Shown here piece after piece: positions 1 to 7,242 of a stretch of DNA of 17,924 bases. The first letter of the stretch is position 1. Every line of letters begins with the position of its first letter. The notes under the pieces were generated by a model that saw nothing but the letters and a program-made list of their open reading frames with translations, searched no databases and had not been told where the DNA came from. This DNA comes from an uncultured Chlorobiaceae bacterium (GTDB lineage Bacteria; Bacteroidota; Chlorobiia; Chlorobiales; Chlorobiaceae): NCBI GenBank assembly GCA_903874585.1, contig CAIQSY010000216.1, positions 1-17,924 on the forward strand, in the 5' to 3' direction. The position numbers and the translations under genes were made by a program.

Positions 1-1
1 A

Positions 2-469
2 GAGGCGCTTGCAGCGGAGAAGCTTGTTGGTCGTCTGGTGTTTTTGAGAACCGGCATTGTACTCTCCACACGCGGCGGTATGTTGCAGAAAATGATGGCT
101 CCGTTCCAGTTTTTCGCCGGTGGTCCTATCGGCTCAGGCAATCAGTGCATTTCATGGATTCATATTGATGATGAGATTGCCACCATTCTGGAGGCGCTCG
201 ATAATCCTGCGTATCGCGGACCCATCAACCTTGTAAGCCCGACACCGGTTTCGATGAAAGAGTTTGCCAATACGTTGGGCAGTGTGCTTGGTAAACCAGC
301 GCTGTTGCCGGTTCCAGAGTTTGTCGTCCGTCTGTTGATGGGAGAGGGTGGCGGCTATGCGGTGCAAGGGCAGAATGTTAAACCAGGATTTCTGGAAGCA
401 CAGCGGTTTGCTTTTCAACATCCAAAACTCGCAGAAGCGCTTGCTGATCTTTTTCAGCATAACAAATAA
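2..469 (+). CDS. TIGR01777-type NAD(P)-dependent sugar epimerase homologue, 3' part
   Basis: The frame is open from the left edge, so the N-terminal half with the Rossmann nucleotide-binding site lies outside the window. The visible part holds the second half of an extended short-chain dehydrogenase (an RTGIVLS..GG strand-turn and a GGP-GSG..SWIH-DD stretch) followed by the DUF1731-type C-terminal domain (INL-SP-PVSM-EFA, PAL-PVPEF, and a final HP-LAEAL-DL). These are the hallmarks of the TIGR01777 / YfcH-like family. Its members are assumed to be NAD(P)-dependent epimerases or reductases, but their substrate is unknown. A GTG at 38 could mimic a start codon, but the homology continues through it without a break, so it is internal. 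The stop is followed by a 55-bp gap to the next gene. Confidence 0.88.
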   Translation, partial: EALAAEKLVGRLVFLRTGIVLSTRGGMLQKMMAPFQFFAGGPIGSGNQCISWIHIDDEIATILEALDNPAYRGPINLVSPTPVSMKEFANTLGSVLGKPALLPVPEFVVRLLMGEGGGYAVQGQNVKPGFLEAQRFAFQHPKLAEALADLFQHNK

Positions 470-524
470 GTTTGTTCATAATCGGTCATTTATTATCAAT
501 ACCATTTAAAATAAGGAGATAGTT

Positions 525-1022
525 ATGGGTACAAGAGGACGCGCAATTGTTGGTGAGCACCTTCCACGTGTGCTTGAATTGCTCAACAAAGCATTTGCTG
601 ATGAGTGGCTTGCCTATTATCAATATTGGATTGGCGCAAAAGTGGTGCAGGGACCAATGAAAGATGCTGCCATTGCTGAGCTGCTGCAACATGCGGCTGA
701 TGAACTTCGCCATGCGGATATGCTGACAACACGAATCATTCAGCTTGGCGGCACTCCAGCCACCACGCCGCTCGACTGGTTCACGCTCTCAAACTGTGGC
801 TATGCCGCACCAACCGATACGTTTGTCAAGAAGATTCTTGAGCAGAATGTCGCTGGTGAGCAGTGTGCCATTAACGTTTACAACAGCATTATTGAGGAGA
901 TTGGTATGAAAGATCCTGTCACCTACAATCTTGCGGTGCAGATTTTGCAGGATGAGGTTGAGCACGAAGAGGATTTACAGGCACTTCTCGAAGATCTTGG
1001 CGTTATGCTTGTCCGCTCGTAA
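525..1022 (+). CDS. Ferritin-like diiron protein (bacterioferritin/Dps-like)
   Basis: The 165-residue protein has the four-helix ferritin-like fold. All six expected iron ligands are visible in order: Glu27 (DEW), Glu60 and His63 (DELRH), Glu112 (GEQ), and Glu144 and His147 (DEVEH). This E / ExxH / E / ExxH pattern is the diiron ferroxidase site of bacterioferritins, rubrerythrins and archaeal Dps-like proteins. There is no rubredoxin-type Cys4 site, so it is not a full rubrerythrin. The likely role is cytoplasmic oxidation and storage of ferrous iron, or peroxide removal, in an anaerobe. The start is well set by an AGGAG at 514-518, six bases before the ATG. The gene stands alone, with a strong terminator 26 bp after the stop. 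A haem ligand cannot be assigned, so I call it ferritin-like rather than bacterioferritin. Confidence 0.85.
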   Translation: MGTRGRAIVGEHLPRVLELLNKAFADEWLAYYQYWIGAKVVQGPMKDAAIAELLQHAADELRHADMLTTRIIQLGGTPATTPLDWFTLSNCGYAAPTDTFVKKILEQNVAGEQCAINVYNSIIEEIGMKDPVTYNLAVQILQDEVEHEEDLQALLEDLGVMLVRS

Positions 1023-1048
1023 CAAGCGTATGCTTTTTTTACAGCGTA

Positions 1049-1085
1049 AAGCCAGGCAGAGCAGCATCTTTGTCTGGCTTTTTTT
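1049..1085 (+). terminator. Rho-independent terminator after the ferritin-like gene
   Basis: A 12-bp stem (1049-1060 with 1069-1080, two G-U pairs) closes an 8-base loop and runs straight into a T tract at 1079-1085. It isolates the ferritin-like gene from the amt operon. Confidence 0.88.
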
Positions 1086-1176
1086 GTTCTAGCGGTATCA
1101 TCCATTGTATCGGATGCCTTTGCTTTTGATGCAAATCCCTACTTTTTCGTAATAAAAAGCGATGATATTTTTGTTT

Positions 1177-1218
1177 TAGTTAAAAAAATAACTACATTTT
1201 TGTCGTTCACATTAATTA
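1177..1218 (+). promoter_or_regulatory. Candidate dyad operator and -10 box upstream of amt
   Basis: TAGTTA (1177-1182) and TAACTA (1189-1194) form a perfect dyad with a 6-base A-tract spacer. Two half-sites with a 6-bp spacer is the architecture of CRP/FNR-family operators. The inner GTT-N8-AAC has the spacing of the NtcA site (GTA-N8-TAC) with one symmetric change. A TAATTA at 1213-1218 could be the -10 box, which would put the dyad centre near -41, the class II activator position. The dyad is visible in the sequence; the regulator is inference. Confidence 0.35.
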
Positions 1219-1252
1219 TTAAGGATTTTTATCAATTCATCCGATAAGTATT

Positions 1253-2587
1253 ATGAAGAAAAAACTTTTAACGGGTCTGCTGTTCCTGCTGGCAGCGACG
1301 TTGTTACAGGGCACTGCTCATGCCGCAAATGAGGTGGTGACTGATACGGGAACAACGTCATGGATGCTGACATCCACAGCACTTGTTTTGTTGATGGTGC
1401 CGGGACTTGCCATGTTTTATGGCGGGCTGGTGCGTACAAAAAACGTTCTTGGTACCATGATGCATAGTTTTGGTGCTATGGTTGTTATTGGTGTTCTCTG
1501 GCCAATGGTTGGTTATTCGCTGAGTTTTGGTCCAGGGATTCTTGGCGGATTTGTTGGTTGGGACAACAAATATTTTATGTTGCAGGGTATTGATGAAACA
1601 ATAATGTCCACCAATATTCCGGAATATGTTTTTGCCATGTTCCAGGGGAAATTTGCAATCATTACTCCAGCGCTGATTGCTGGCGCTTTTGCTGAGCGAG
1701 TCAATTTTAAGGGTTACGCGGTCTTTATTGCGTTGTGGTCTCTTCTGGTCTATAGCCCGATTTGCCATTGGGTGTGGGCTGCAGATGGTTTTCTGTTTAA
1801 CCTTGGTGCTGCTGGAGCTATTGACTTTGCTGGTGGAACGGTTGTGCATATTTCGTCAGGTGTTACTGCGCTTGTGGCAGCACTCTATCTTGGCAAACGG
1901 CGCGCTTATCCAAACAACGTCATGTCTCCAAACAACTTGGTTATGACGCTTATTGGCGCAGGTTTACTTTGGGTTGGATGGTTTGGGTTTAACGCTGGCA
2001 GTGCAATTGCAAGTAACCTTGCAACAGCAAGAGCCTTGACAGTAACACAGGTTGCCGCTGCTTCGGGTGCCTTTGCGTGGATGATGATTGAGATATTCCA
2101 TCACGGAAAAGCAACCAGTCTTGGTGTGGCTTCAGGAATTCTTGCTGGTCTTGTTGCTATTACGCCAGCCGCTGGTGTGGTTCAGCCTTCAGGTGCACTT
2201 GCTCTTGGCGCACTTGCCGCGGTTATCTGCTATGGAGCAATTATGCTCAAGAGCAAGCTTGGTTACGATGACAGTCTTGATGCATTTGGTGTGCATGGTG
2301 TTGGTGGTATTGTTGGTGCTTTAGCTCTCGTGTTTTTCATTCGCCCGGCATGGATGGCGGATGCAGCAGCTAAAACGATCAGCAAGAGCTGGACAATGTG
2401 GGATCAGCTTGGTGTGCAGGCTACAGCGGTTGGTGTGACTATTGGTTATGCAGCAGTAGCCTCTTTAGTGCTGTTGTTCCTGGTTGAAAAAACAATTGGT
2501 CTGCGTATCTCTGAAGATGATGAAATGTCTGGTCTCGATCACAGTATGCACGGTGAGCAGGGATATGGTCTTATCAACCTTAACTAA
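1253..2587 (+). CDS. amt: Amt ammonium transporter
   Basis: The 444-residue polytopic membrane protein conducts ammonium across the inner membrane as part of the Amt/MEP/Rh trimer family. A cleavable signal peptide is evident (MKKK start, hydrophobic core, AHA-AN cleavage near residue 24), as in E. coli AmtB. Family marks include the early VPGLAMFYGGLVR segment (49-61), FAERV (146-150), and DFAGGTVVH with Asp191 and the first pore histidine His199. The second pore histidine is His348 in FGVHGVGG, and the cytoplasmic C-tail is EDDEMSGLD..HGE. Phe130 and Trp175 match the external gate and the ammonium-recruitment Trp148 of AmtB. The signal peptide fixes the start, although no strong Shine-Dalgarno lies before it. 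It is followed after 9 bp by a P-II gene, the standard arrangement in which P-II plugs the pore when nitrogen is plentiful. Confidence 0.96.
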   Translation: MKKKLLTGLLFLLAATLLQGTAHAANEVVTDTGTTSWMLTSTALVLLMVPGLAMFYGGLVRTKNVLGTMMHSFGAMVVIGVLWPMVGYSLSFGPGILGGFVGWDNKYFMLQGIDETIMSTNIPEYVFAMFQGKFAIITPALIAGAFAERVNFKGYAVFIALWSLLVYSPICHWVWAADGFLFNLGAAGAIDFAGGTVVHISSGVTALVAALYLGKRRAYPNNVMSPNNLVMTLIGAGLLWVGWFGFNAGSAIASNLATARALTVTQVAAASGAFAWMMIEIFHHGKATSLGVASGILAGLVAITPAAGVVQPSGALALGALAAVICYGAIMLKSKLGYDDSLDAFGVHGVGGIVGALALVFFIRPAWMADAAAKTISKSWTMWDQLGVQATAVGVTIGYAAVASLVLLFLVEKTIGLRISEDDEMSGLDHSMHGEQGYGLINLN

Positions 2588-2596
2588 TTTGATGCA

Positions 2597-2938
2597 ATGA
2601 AACTGATTACAGCAATCATTCAGCCCGACAGGCTTGACCATGTTCGTGAAGCTCTGATTCAGGCCGATATTACGCGAATTACCGTCAGTCGGGTGACGGG
2701 GCACGGCAGGCAGGAGGATATTGAACTCTATCGCGGGCAGCAGATAGCGCCGAACTTGATTCCAAAAATCCGCCTTGATATTGCCGTTAATGATGAGTTT
2801 GTCGATATAACTGTTGAGACCATCATTAACTCAGCAAGTCATGGGTTGGGTGAAATTGGCGATGGAAAGATCTTTATCACACCGCTTGAAGAGTGTATCC
2901 GTATCAGAACCAAAGAGCGTGGTGGAAAAGCCATTTAA
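2597..2938 (+). CDS. glnK: P-II nitrogen regulatory protein (GlnK/GlnB family) without Tyr51
   Basis: The 113-residue protein is a full-length P-II signal transducer, expected to bind ATP/ADP and 2-oxoglutarate and to gate the adjacent Amt channel. It has the N-terminal MKLITAIIQP strand, VTGHGRQ before the T-loop, ELYRG, the B-loop GEIGDGKIF (85-93) and the C-terminal ECIRIRT-E-G. The T-loop is unusual. ELYRG keeps the Tyr46 equivalent (Tyr45), but the next residues read QQIAP, so Ile50 stands where E. coli GlnK/GlnB have the uridylylated Tyr51, and the loop is one residue shorter. Control by GlnD-type uridylylation at that site therefore looks impossible, leaving effector binding as the likely switch. 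It forms an operon with amt (9-bp gap) and is followed by a strong terminator. Whether to call it GlnK or GlnB is a matter of context; linkage to amt favours GlnK. Confidence 0.92.
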   Translation: MKLITAIIQPDRLDHVREALIQADITRITVSRVTGHGRQEDIELYRGQQIAPNLIPKIRLDIAVNDEFVDITVETIINSASHGLGEIGDGKIFITPLEECIRIRTKERGGKAI

Positions 2939-2945
2939 GCGGATC

Positions 2946-2983
2946 AAAAGCGCTGAGCAGTAGAGATGCTGCTCAGCGCTTTT
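2946..2983. terminator. Bidirectional rho-independent terminator
   Basis: A perfect 15-bp stem (2946-2960 with 2969-2983) closes an 8-base loop. It ends in T4 on the plus strand and, because its 5' arm starts with A4, also in T4 on the minus strand. It sits between glnK (stop 2938) and the convergent TPR gene (stop 3005), and so can end both transcripts. Confidence 0.88.
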
Positions 2984-3004
2984 GCTGTTTTCCGTTGCTT
3001 GTCG

Positions 3005-3640
3005 TTATGTTGGACTTACCGTCGGTTTTGACACGGATGCTGGTTGTGGAGCTGTTTGCTCCTGCGGTGGTGGAGGAGGAGCTGGAGCGGGTGGAACTCT
3101 CCAATCGGGATAATAGGTGTTGAGCCACTGAAGAGCATTGATATCACCCAGTCTGGCGGCGCGGCGAAAATCCTCCATTCGTCCATTAAGATCACCCATT
3201 TTACTTTTAGCGATTCCGCGATGAAAAAAAGCGATGCCCATTTTCTGGTCTAACTCAATTGCCTGTGAAAAATCGGGAATTGCGCCAGCAAAGTCGCCAA
3301 TCATATTTTTAACAACGCCTCGGTTGTAGTAGCCAACCACTTGAAACGAGGGATCACCAACCGTAATCATGGTGGAGTAATCGTTGATTGCGTCCGAATA
3401 TTTTTTGAGTTGCTGCCAAGCAATACCGCGCATTTGATACGCCATCGCAAAGGTTGAATCTTTAGAAATAGCATTGGAATAGCATTGCACGGCGTTGAGA
3501 AGATCGCCTGTTTTGTGCTGTTCAAATCCAAGATTGAACGAATCGTTCGCTGAATCAGCCAAAGCGATGTTGCATGAAAGCAGCAGCATGGTGGCAGTAG
3601 TGGTCAAAGAGTAAAAAATCCTGTTCATGAAGCGCTGCAC
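3005..3640 (-). CDS. Exported TPR-repeat protein with proline-rich tail
   Basis: The 211-residue protein opens with an export signal (basic start, hydrophobic core, ALA-DS cleavage near residue 28). About four tetratricopeptide repeats follow, at roughly 33-64, 67-98, 103-134 and 137-168, with typical pairs such as AMAYQMRG, GYYNRG and AFFHRG. The tail (183-211) is rich in Pro, Gln and Ala. LLSC at 20-23 could alternatively be a lipobox, giving an outer-membrane-associated lipoprotein. TPR proteins of this kind are protein-protein scaffolds, so no reaction can be assigned. Met5 is an alternative start, and neither start has a clear Shine-Dalgarno. The gene stands alone, convergent to glnK across a shared terminator and divergent from scpA. 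Confidence 0.8.
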   Translation of the reverse strand: MQRFMNRIFYSLTTTATMLLLSCNIALADSANDSFNLGFEQHKTGDLLNAVQCYSNAISKDSTFAMAYQMRGIAWQQLKKYSDAINDYSTMITVGDPSFQVVGYYNRGVVKNMIGDFAGAIPDFSQAIELDQKMGIAFFHRGIAKSKMGDLNGRMEDFRRAARLGDINALQWLNTYYPDWRVPPAPAPPPPPQEQTAPQPASVSKPTVSPT

Positions 3641-3954
3641 ATTGTCTGATGTTGATTGAGCGATCCGTTGCAGCCATCTGTTTTGCTGCTAAACAACGCG
3701 CTCTGCACGGTAAATAGTGAAGTTTTCAGAAATCCAACACCACTTTTTTTCTCTTTGCCACTTTTGAGGTGAGTTGGGTTATGATGCGCATGTCTGGAGG
3801 AAAAGAGAACATCAATAAAATGGATGCCTCATTCTGTTCAGCATGGCAACCCATAACGAGCGCCCTTCAGGAATTTCAGCCCGCTTTTTCTATCTTCCCC
3901 ATGTCCATCAATCTGTCCAATCAATCCGTTCATCTACCTCTTTTGTAATCGGTC
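3641..3954. other. Divergent intergenic region between TPR gene and scpA
   Basis: This 314-bp gap should hold the promoters of the divergent TPR gene and scpA operon. I see no convincing -35/-10 pair, tRNA or hairpin. A 55-codon open frame (3781-3948) is present but has no start signal of its own, and I do not regard it as a gene. Confidence 0.4.
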
Positions 3955-4701
3955 ATGTTCAAAATAAGCCTCGATGAGTTTGAAGGACCGCTTGACTTAC
4001 TGCTGTTTTTTATCAAGCGCGACGAGCTTGATATCTACAATATTCCGATTTCAAAAATCACTGCAGATTTTATCAGTTATATCGGCGATGCCCGCAACCT
4101 TAACCTTGAAGTTGCGGCTGACTTCATCTACATGGCATCGGTGCTGATGAGCATCAAGGCGAAAATGCTCTTGCCTCGTCCGACAGCAGAGAGTGCTGAA
4201 ACGGATGAATTTGATCCTCGAACGGAGCTGGTGCAGCGGTTGCTGGAATACAAGCAGATTAAAGAGGCAGCCGTTGCGCTGGCGCAGCTTGCGGAAGTAC
4301 GAGAATTTCTTTTTCCGCGAGGCATGTTTGAGGAGTTTGAACCCGACATTGCCGATGACCTTGATGAACCGCAGCGTCGCCCAACGCTGTACCAACTCAT
4401 GCTGGCATATAAAGCGGTGCTCAATAACCAGCCGCGCCCGATGACGCGCAATGTTGCCGATGCGCCCGTCACGATTGAGGAGCAGAGCGCGTTGATTTTA
4501 TTGCGATTACAGACGGCAACGCCAATCTCTTTTTTCTCCATTCTTGAAGGTATTACCGAACCTCTTATTTTTGTTGTTACCTTTCTTGCCGTGCTTGAGC
4601 TTTGTAAAAATCGACGGATTTCCGTGCTGCTCAATGATGACCGCAACGACTTTTGGATAATGCTGAAAACAGACCATATTTCAGCTCACATAACCTCATA
4701 A
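3955..4701 (+). CDS. scpA: Segregation and condensation protein A (kleisin)
   Basis: ScpA is the kleisin subunit that bridges the Smc dimer heads and binds ScpB in the bacterial condensin complex on the chromosome. The N-terminal signature FEGPLDLLLFFIKRDELDIY is plain (about residues 9-28). It is followed by IPISKIT and by the helix with ASVLMSIKAKMLLP that contacts the Smc neck. A variable acidic middle (Glu/Asp-rich, about 80-150) leads to a C-terminal winged helix (TFLAVLELCKNRRI, about 205-220) that contacts the Smc cap. At 248 residues the length is normal. It heads a same-strand run with DUF1015, tsaE and tsaB with gaps of 13 bp or less. scpB is not in the window. The ATG is not preceded by a clear Shine-Dalgarno. 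Confidence 0.93.
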   Translation: MFKISLDEFEGPLDLLLFFIKRDELDIYNIPISKITADFISYIGDARNLNLEVAADFIYMASVLMSIKAKMLLPRPTAESAETDEFDPRTELVQRLLEYKQIKEAAVALAQLAEVREFLFPRGMFEEFEPDIADDLDEPQRRPTLYQLMLAYKAVLNNQPRPMTRNVADAPVTIEEQSALILLRLQTATPISFFSILEGITEPLIFVVTFLAVLELCKNRRISVLLNDDRNDFWIMLKTDHISAHITS

Positions 4702-4714
4702 ATTGAAAGTACCT

Positions 4715-5989
4715 ATGCCAGAAATTACGCCATTCAAGGGGATGTTGTACAGCCCCGAACGTCTTAAAAATGCAGACGAGCTGATTTGCCCGCCTTACGA
4801 TATTATCCCCGCTGCACAACAGCAGTCGCTTTATAAAAGCTCTGAATTTAACGCGATACGCCTTGAGCTGCCGATGGAGGATGACCCTTACGCGGCTGCT
4901 GCTTCCCGCATTGAGGAGTGGTTGCGTTCAGGCGATCTTTGCTCCGATGCAGCGCCTGCCATCTACCCATATTTTCAGACTTTTGATGATCATGAGGGTA
5001 AAAGCCATACGCGCTGTGGTTTTTTTGCGGCAATGCGGTTGTACGACTTTTCTGCCAAAATGGTGCTGCCACACGAAAAAACGCTTTCAGGTCCAAAAGC
5101 TGATCGCCTTAATCTCTTCCGCAAAACCAAAACCAACATCAGCAGCATTTTCGGGCTTTATGCCGATGAAGGCAAAACCGTTGATCGCTTGATGAAGAGC
5201 TTTGCGGAAACTCATGCGCCAATTGTGGATGCGATGTTTCAGGGCGTGAGAAATCAGATGTGGCGCATCACGGAGCCGGAGCTGATTGCGCAGTTCCAGC
5301 AATCGCTTGAGCAGCGGGTGGCATACATTGCCGACGGGCATCATCGTTACGATACCGGCGTGAATTACCGCAACGAGCGGGCGGCAGCAAATCCAGCGCA
5401 TAACGGCACGGAGCCCTATAACTTTATCCTCACCTATCTTGCCAATATCCATGATGAAGGGTTGCTCATTTTCCCACTTCATCGTTTGGTACACAGTTTG
5501 TCGCATTTTGATATTGCCACGTTAAAACAGCAGCTTGCCGAGCATTTTACCATCACGGAGTTGAGTGATCGAGCAGCTTTGAAACAGTTTCTCGATCGTG
5601 AATCATCGAACTATGCGTACGGCGTTGTTACGAAAGATGCGCTCTTTGGCATCAGCTTGAAGAGCGACCTGCATTCGCTGGTTGATCCGGCACGTCCCGA
5701 GGCGTTGCGTGATCTTGGGCTTGTGTTGCTGCACGACCATATTTTTGGCACACTGCTTGGTATTTCGCAGGAGGCGATGGCAAAGCAAAGCAATCTGCTT
5801 TATGTGCACGATGACCACGAGGTTTTTGAGGCGGTGGAGTCGGGTGCAGTCCAGATAGGATTTGTGGTGAAGCCAACCACTGTTCAGCAGGTGCTTGCCG
5901 TGTCGGAGTCAGGCGAGGTGATGCCACAGAAATCGACCTTTTTCTATCCTAAAATTATGACAGGACTTCTCTTTAATTCGATTGCCTGA
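4715..5989 (+). CDS. DUF1015 family protein of unknown function
   Basis: The 424-residue, probably cytoplasmic protein carries the two hallmarks of DUF1015 (PF06245): CPPYD near the N-terminus (residues 25-29 from this start) and ADGHHRYDTG (206-215), with a C-terminal region ending in a K-STFFYPK motif. The His-His-Arg-Tyr cluster and the conserved Cys/Asp residues look catalytic, but no reaction is established that I can cite. The frame also opens at a TTG at 4703. I chose the ATG because the family begins just there (MPEITPFKG) and a weak GAAAG lies 5 bp before it. It sits 13 bp after scpA and 7 bp before tsaE, so the three are almost certainly co-transcribed. Confidence 0.88.
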   Translation: MPEITPFKGMLYSPERLKNADELICPPYDIIPAAQQQSLYKSSEFNAIRLELPMEDDPYAAAASRIEEWLRSGDLCSDAAPAIYPYFQTFDDHEGKSHTRCGFFAAMRLYDFSAKMVLPHEKTLSGPKADRLNLFRKTKTNISSIFGLYADEGKTVDRLMKSFAETHAPIVDAMFQGVRNQMWRITEPELIAQFQQSLEQRVAYIADGHHRYDTGVNYRNERAAANPAHNGTEPYNFILTYLANIHDEGLLIFPLHRLVHSLSHFDIATLKQQLAEHFTITELSDRAALKQFLDRESSNYAYGVVTKDALFGISLKSDLHSLVDPARPEALRDLGLVLLHDHIFGTLLGISQEAMAKQSNLLYVHDDHEVFEAVESGAVQIGFVVKPTTVQQVLAVSESGEVMPQKSTFFYPKIMTGLLFNSIA

Positions 5990-5996
5990 CCCGTTC

Positions 5997-6434
5997 ATGA
6001 CTGAAGAGTTTCTTTCCCGCTCCGAGCTGCAGACGCGCGACATTGCCAAGCAATGCGCCGCGCGTCTGCACGAGGGCGATATTGTATTGCTTACTGGTCA
6101 GCTTGGCGCAGGAAAAACCGTATTTATGCGCGGCATTACGGAGTTTTTTATGTGCAGCGAGCAGCTCTCCAGTCCTACTTTTTCTCTCTTTAATATCTAT
6201 GAGGGCGAGCTGGAGGGCGAGCCGGTTGCGCTGCACCATTTCGATCTTTATCGAATTGAATCGCCTCGTGAGCTGGAGGCGATCGGTTTCGACGAATATC
6301 TCGACAGCGGCTATATCTCGGTGGTGGAGTGGGGTGAACGATTCCCCGAATACGCATCGCGTTATACCGTGCAAGTCTCCCTTGAATACGCAGGCGACGA
6401 GAGCCGCCGGATTGTGATTAAAACGTCTATCTGA
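5997..6434 (+). CDS. tsaE: tRNA t6A biosynthesis ATPase TsaE
   Basis: TsaE is the small P-loop ATPase that works with TsaB and TsaD to make N6-threonylcarbamoyladenosine at position 37 of ANN-decoding tRNAs. The Walker A loop GQLGAGKT is at residues 34-41. The family motifs SSPTFSL, the Asp-Tyr pair in HHFDLYR, EAIGFDEYL and the VVEWGERFP segment follow in order. At 145 residues the length is typical. The frame could open at a TTG at 5982 inside the DUF1015 stop region; the ATG at 5997 gives the normal N-terminus. It lies 7 bp after DUF1015, and its stop is directly followed by the tsaB ATG, so tsaE and tsaB are probably translationally coupled. Confidence 0.94.
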   Translation: MTEEFLSRSELQTRDIAKQCAARLHEGDIVLLTGQLGAGKTVFMRGITEFFMCSEQLSSPTFSLFNIYEGELEGEPVALHHFDLYRIESPRELEAIGFDEYLDSGYISVVEWGERFPEYASRYTVQVSLEYAGDESRRIVIKTSI

Positions 6435-7103
6435 ATGAATATTCTTGCCATAGAGTGTACCCACGAAGCGCTGAGTGTTGCAATCTCGCGCTCCGGCGCT
6501 GTTACCGAAGCAAGCTCCGCCGATTGGAAAAAGGCGGCTGAATCACTGGTGCCGCTGATTGATGAGGTGATGCAGAAGAGCGCTCTGGAACGAAAAGCAC
6601 TTGATGCCGTTGCCATCTCCTCAGGTCCCGGCTCCTTTACCGCGCTGCGCATTGGCATGTCGGTTGCGAAAGGGGTGGCGTATGGACTCGGTATTCCACT
6701 GCTGCCGGTGCCAACCATGCCGGCAATGGCTGCATCACTCGGCGCCCGTGATGGCGCGGTGATGGCGGTTATTCAATCGCGCAAAGGCGAGTATTACTAC
6801 GCCGACTATAGCGCCACGGAGCTTGCCTCCGGCGTTTGGCACAACGACGTTATGCGCGGTTCGCTTGATGATGTTATGGCTGCCGCCACGCAAGGCTCAG
6901 GCGCTCGGGTTGTTGTTGCCCGCCATATTGAGCCGCTGCGTCTTGCGCTTGCTAGCTCCAGCACGCACTACGCCGAAGCTGACTTCTTTTCCGCATCATC
7001 GCTTTTCCTTGCTGCGGAAAAGCTCTTTGTGCAGGCAACGGCGTCATCACTTGGGGAGATTATGCCGGATTATCGGCAGGGGTTTACGCCGAATGGTGGG
7101 TGA
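6435..7103 (+). CDS. tsaB: tRNA t6A biosynthesis protein TsaB
   Basis: TsaB is the inactive paralogue of the ASKHA-fold subunit TsaD. It holds TsaD and TsaE together during threonylcarbamoyl transfer to tRNA. The first strand MNILAIECT and the signature SSGPGSFTALRIGMSVAKG (62-80) are diagnostic. The PVPTM-AMA stretch and the charged segment around RKGEYYYADY also fit. At 222 residues it is of normal length. There is no space between the tsaE stop and this ATG. It is the last gene of the scpA operon. No hairpin terminator is seen before the accessory island begins about 140 bp later, so the backbone ends here. Confidence 0.93.
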   Translation: MNILAIECTHEALSVAISRSGAVTEASSADWKKAAESLVPLIDEVMQKSALERKALDAVAISSGPGSFTALRIGMSVAKGVAYGLGIPLLPVPTMPAMAASLGARDGAVMAVIQSRKGEYYYADYSATELASGVWHNDVMRGSLDDVMAAATQGSGARVVVARHIEPLRLALASSSTHYAEADFFSASSLFLAAEKLFVQATASSLGEIMPDYRQGFTPNGG

Positions 7104-7242
7104 AAAATCAATTTTTCCTTTACCAACAACCATCAAAACGATAGCTGTTATCTTAGTAATGTCATGGTGATAGTCGCTCTTTTGCTTAAATTATCCCTTA
7201 CAGTTTTTTCTCTTTTTGTGAAATTTCATTCTGGATGTTTTC

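Noticed and set aside
1358..1849. Long antisense open frame over amt
   Set aside because: Shadow of the strongly supported amt reading frame; its product has no family features.
3781..3948. 55-codon open frame before scpA
   Set aside because: No Shine-Dalgarno at a usable distance, no recognisable motif, and unremarkable composition.
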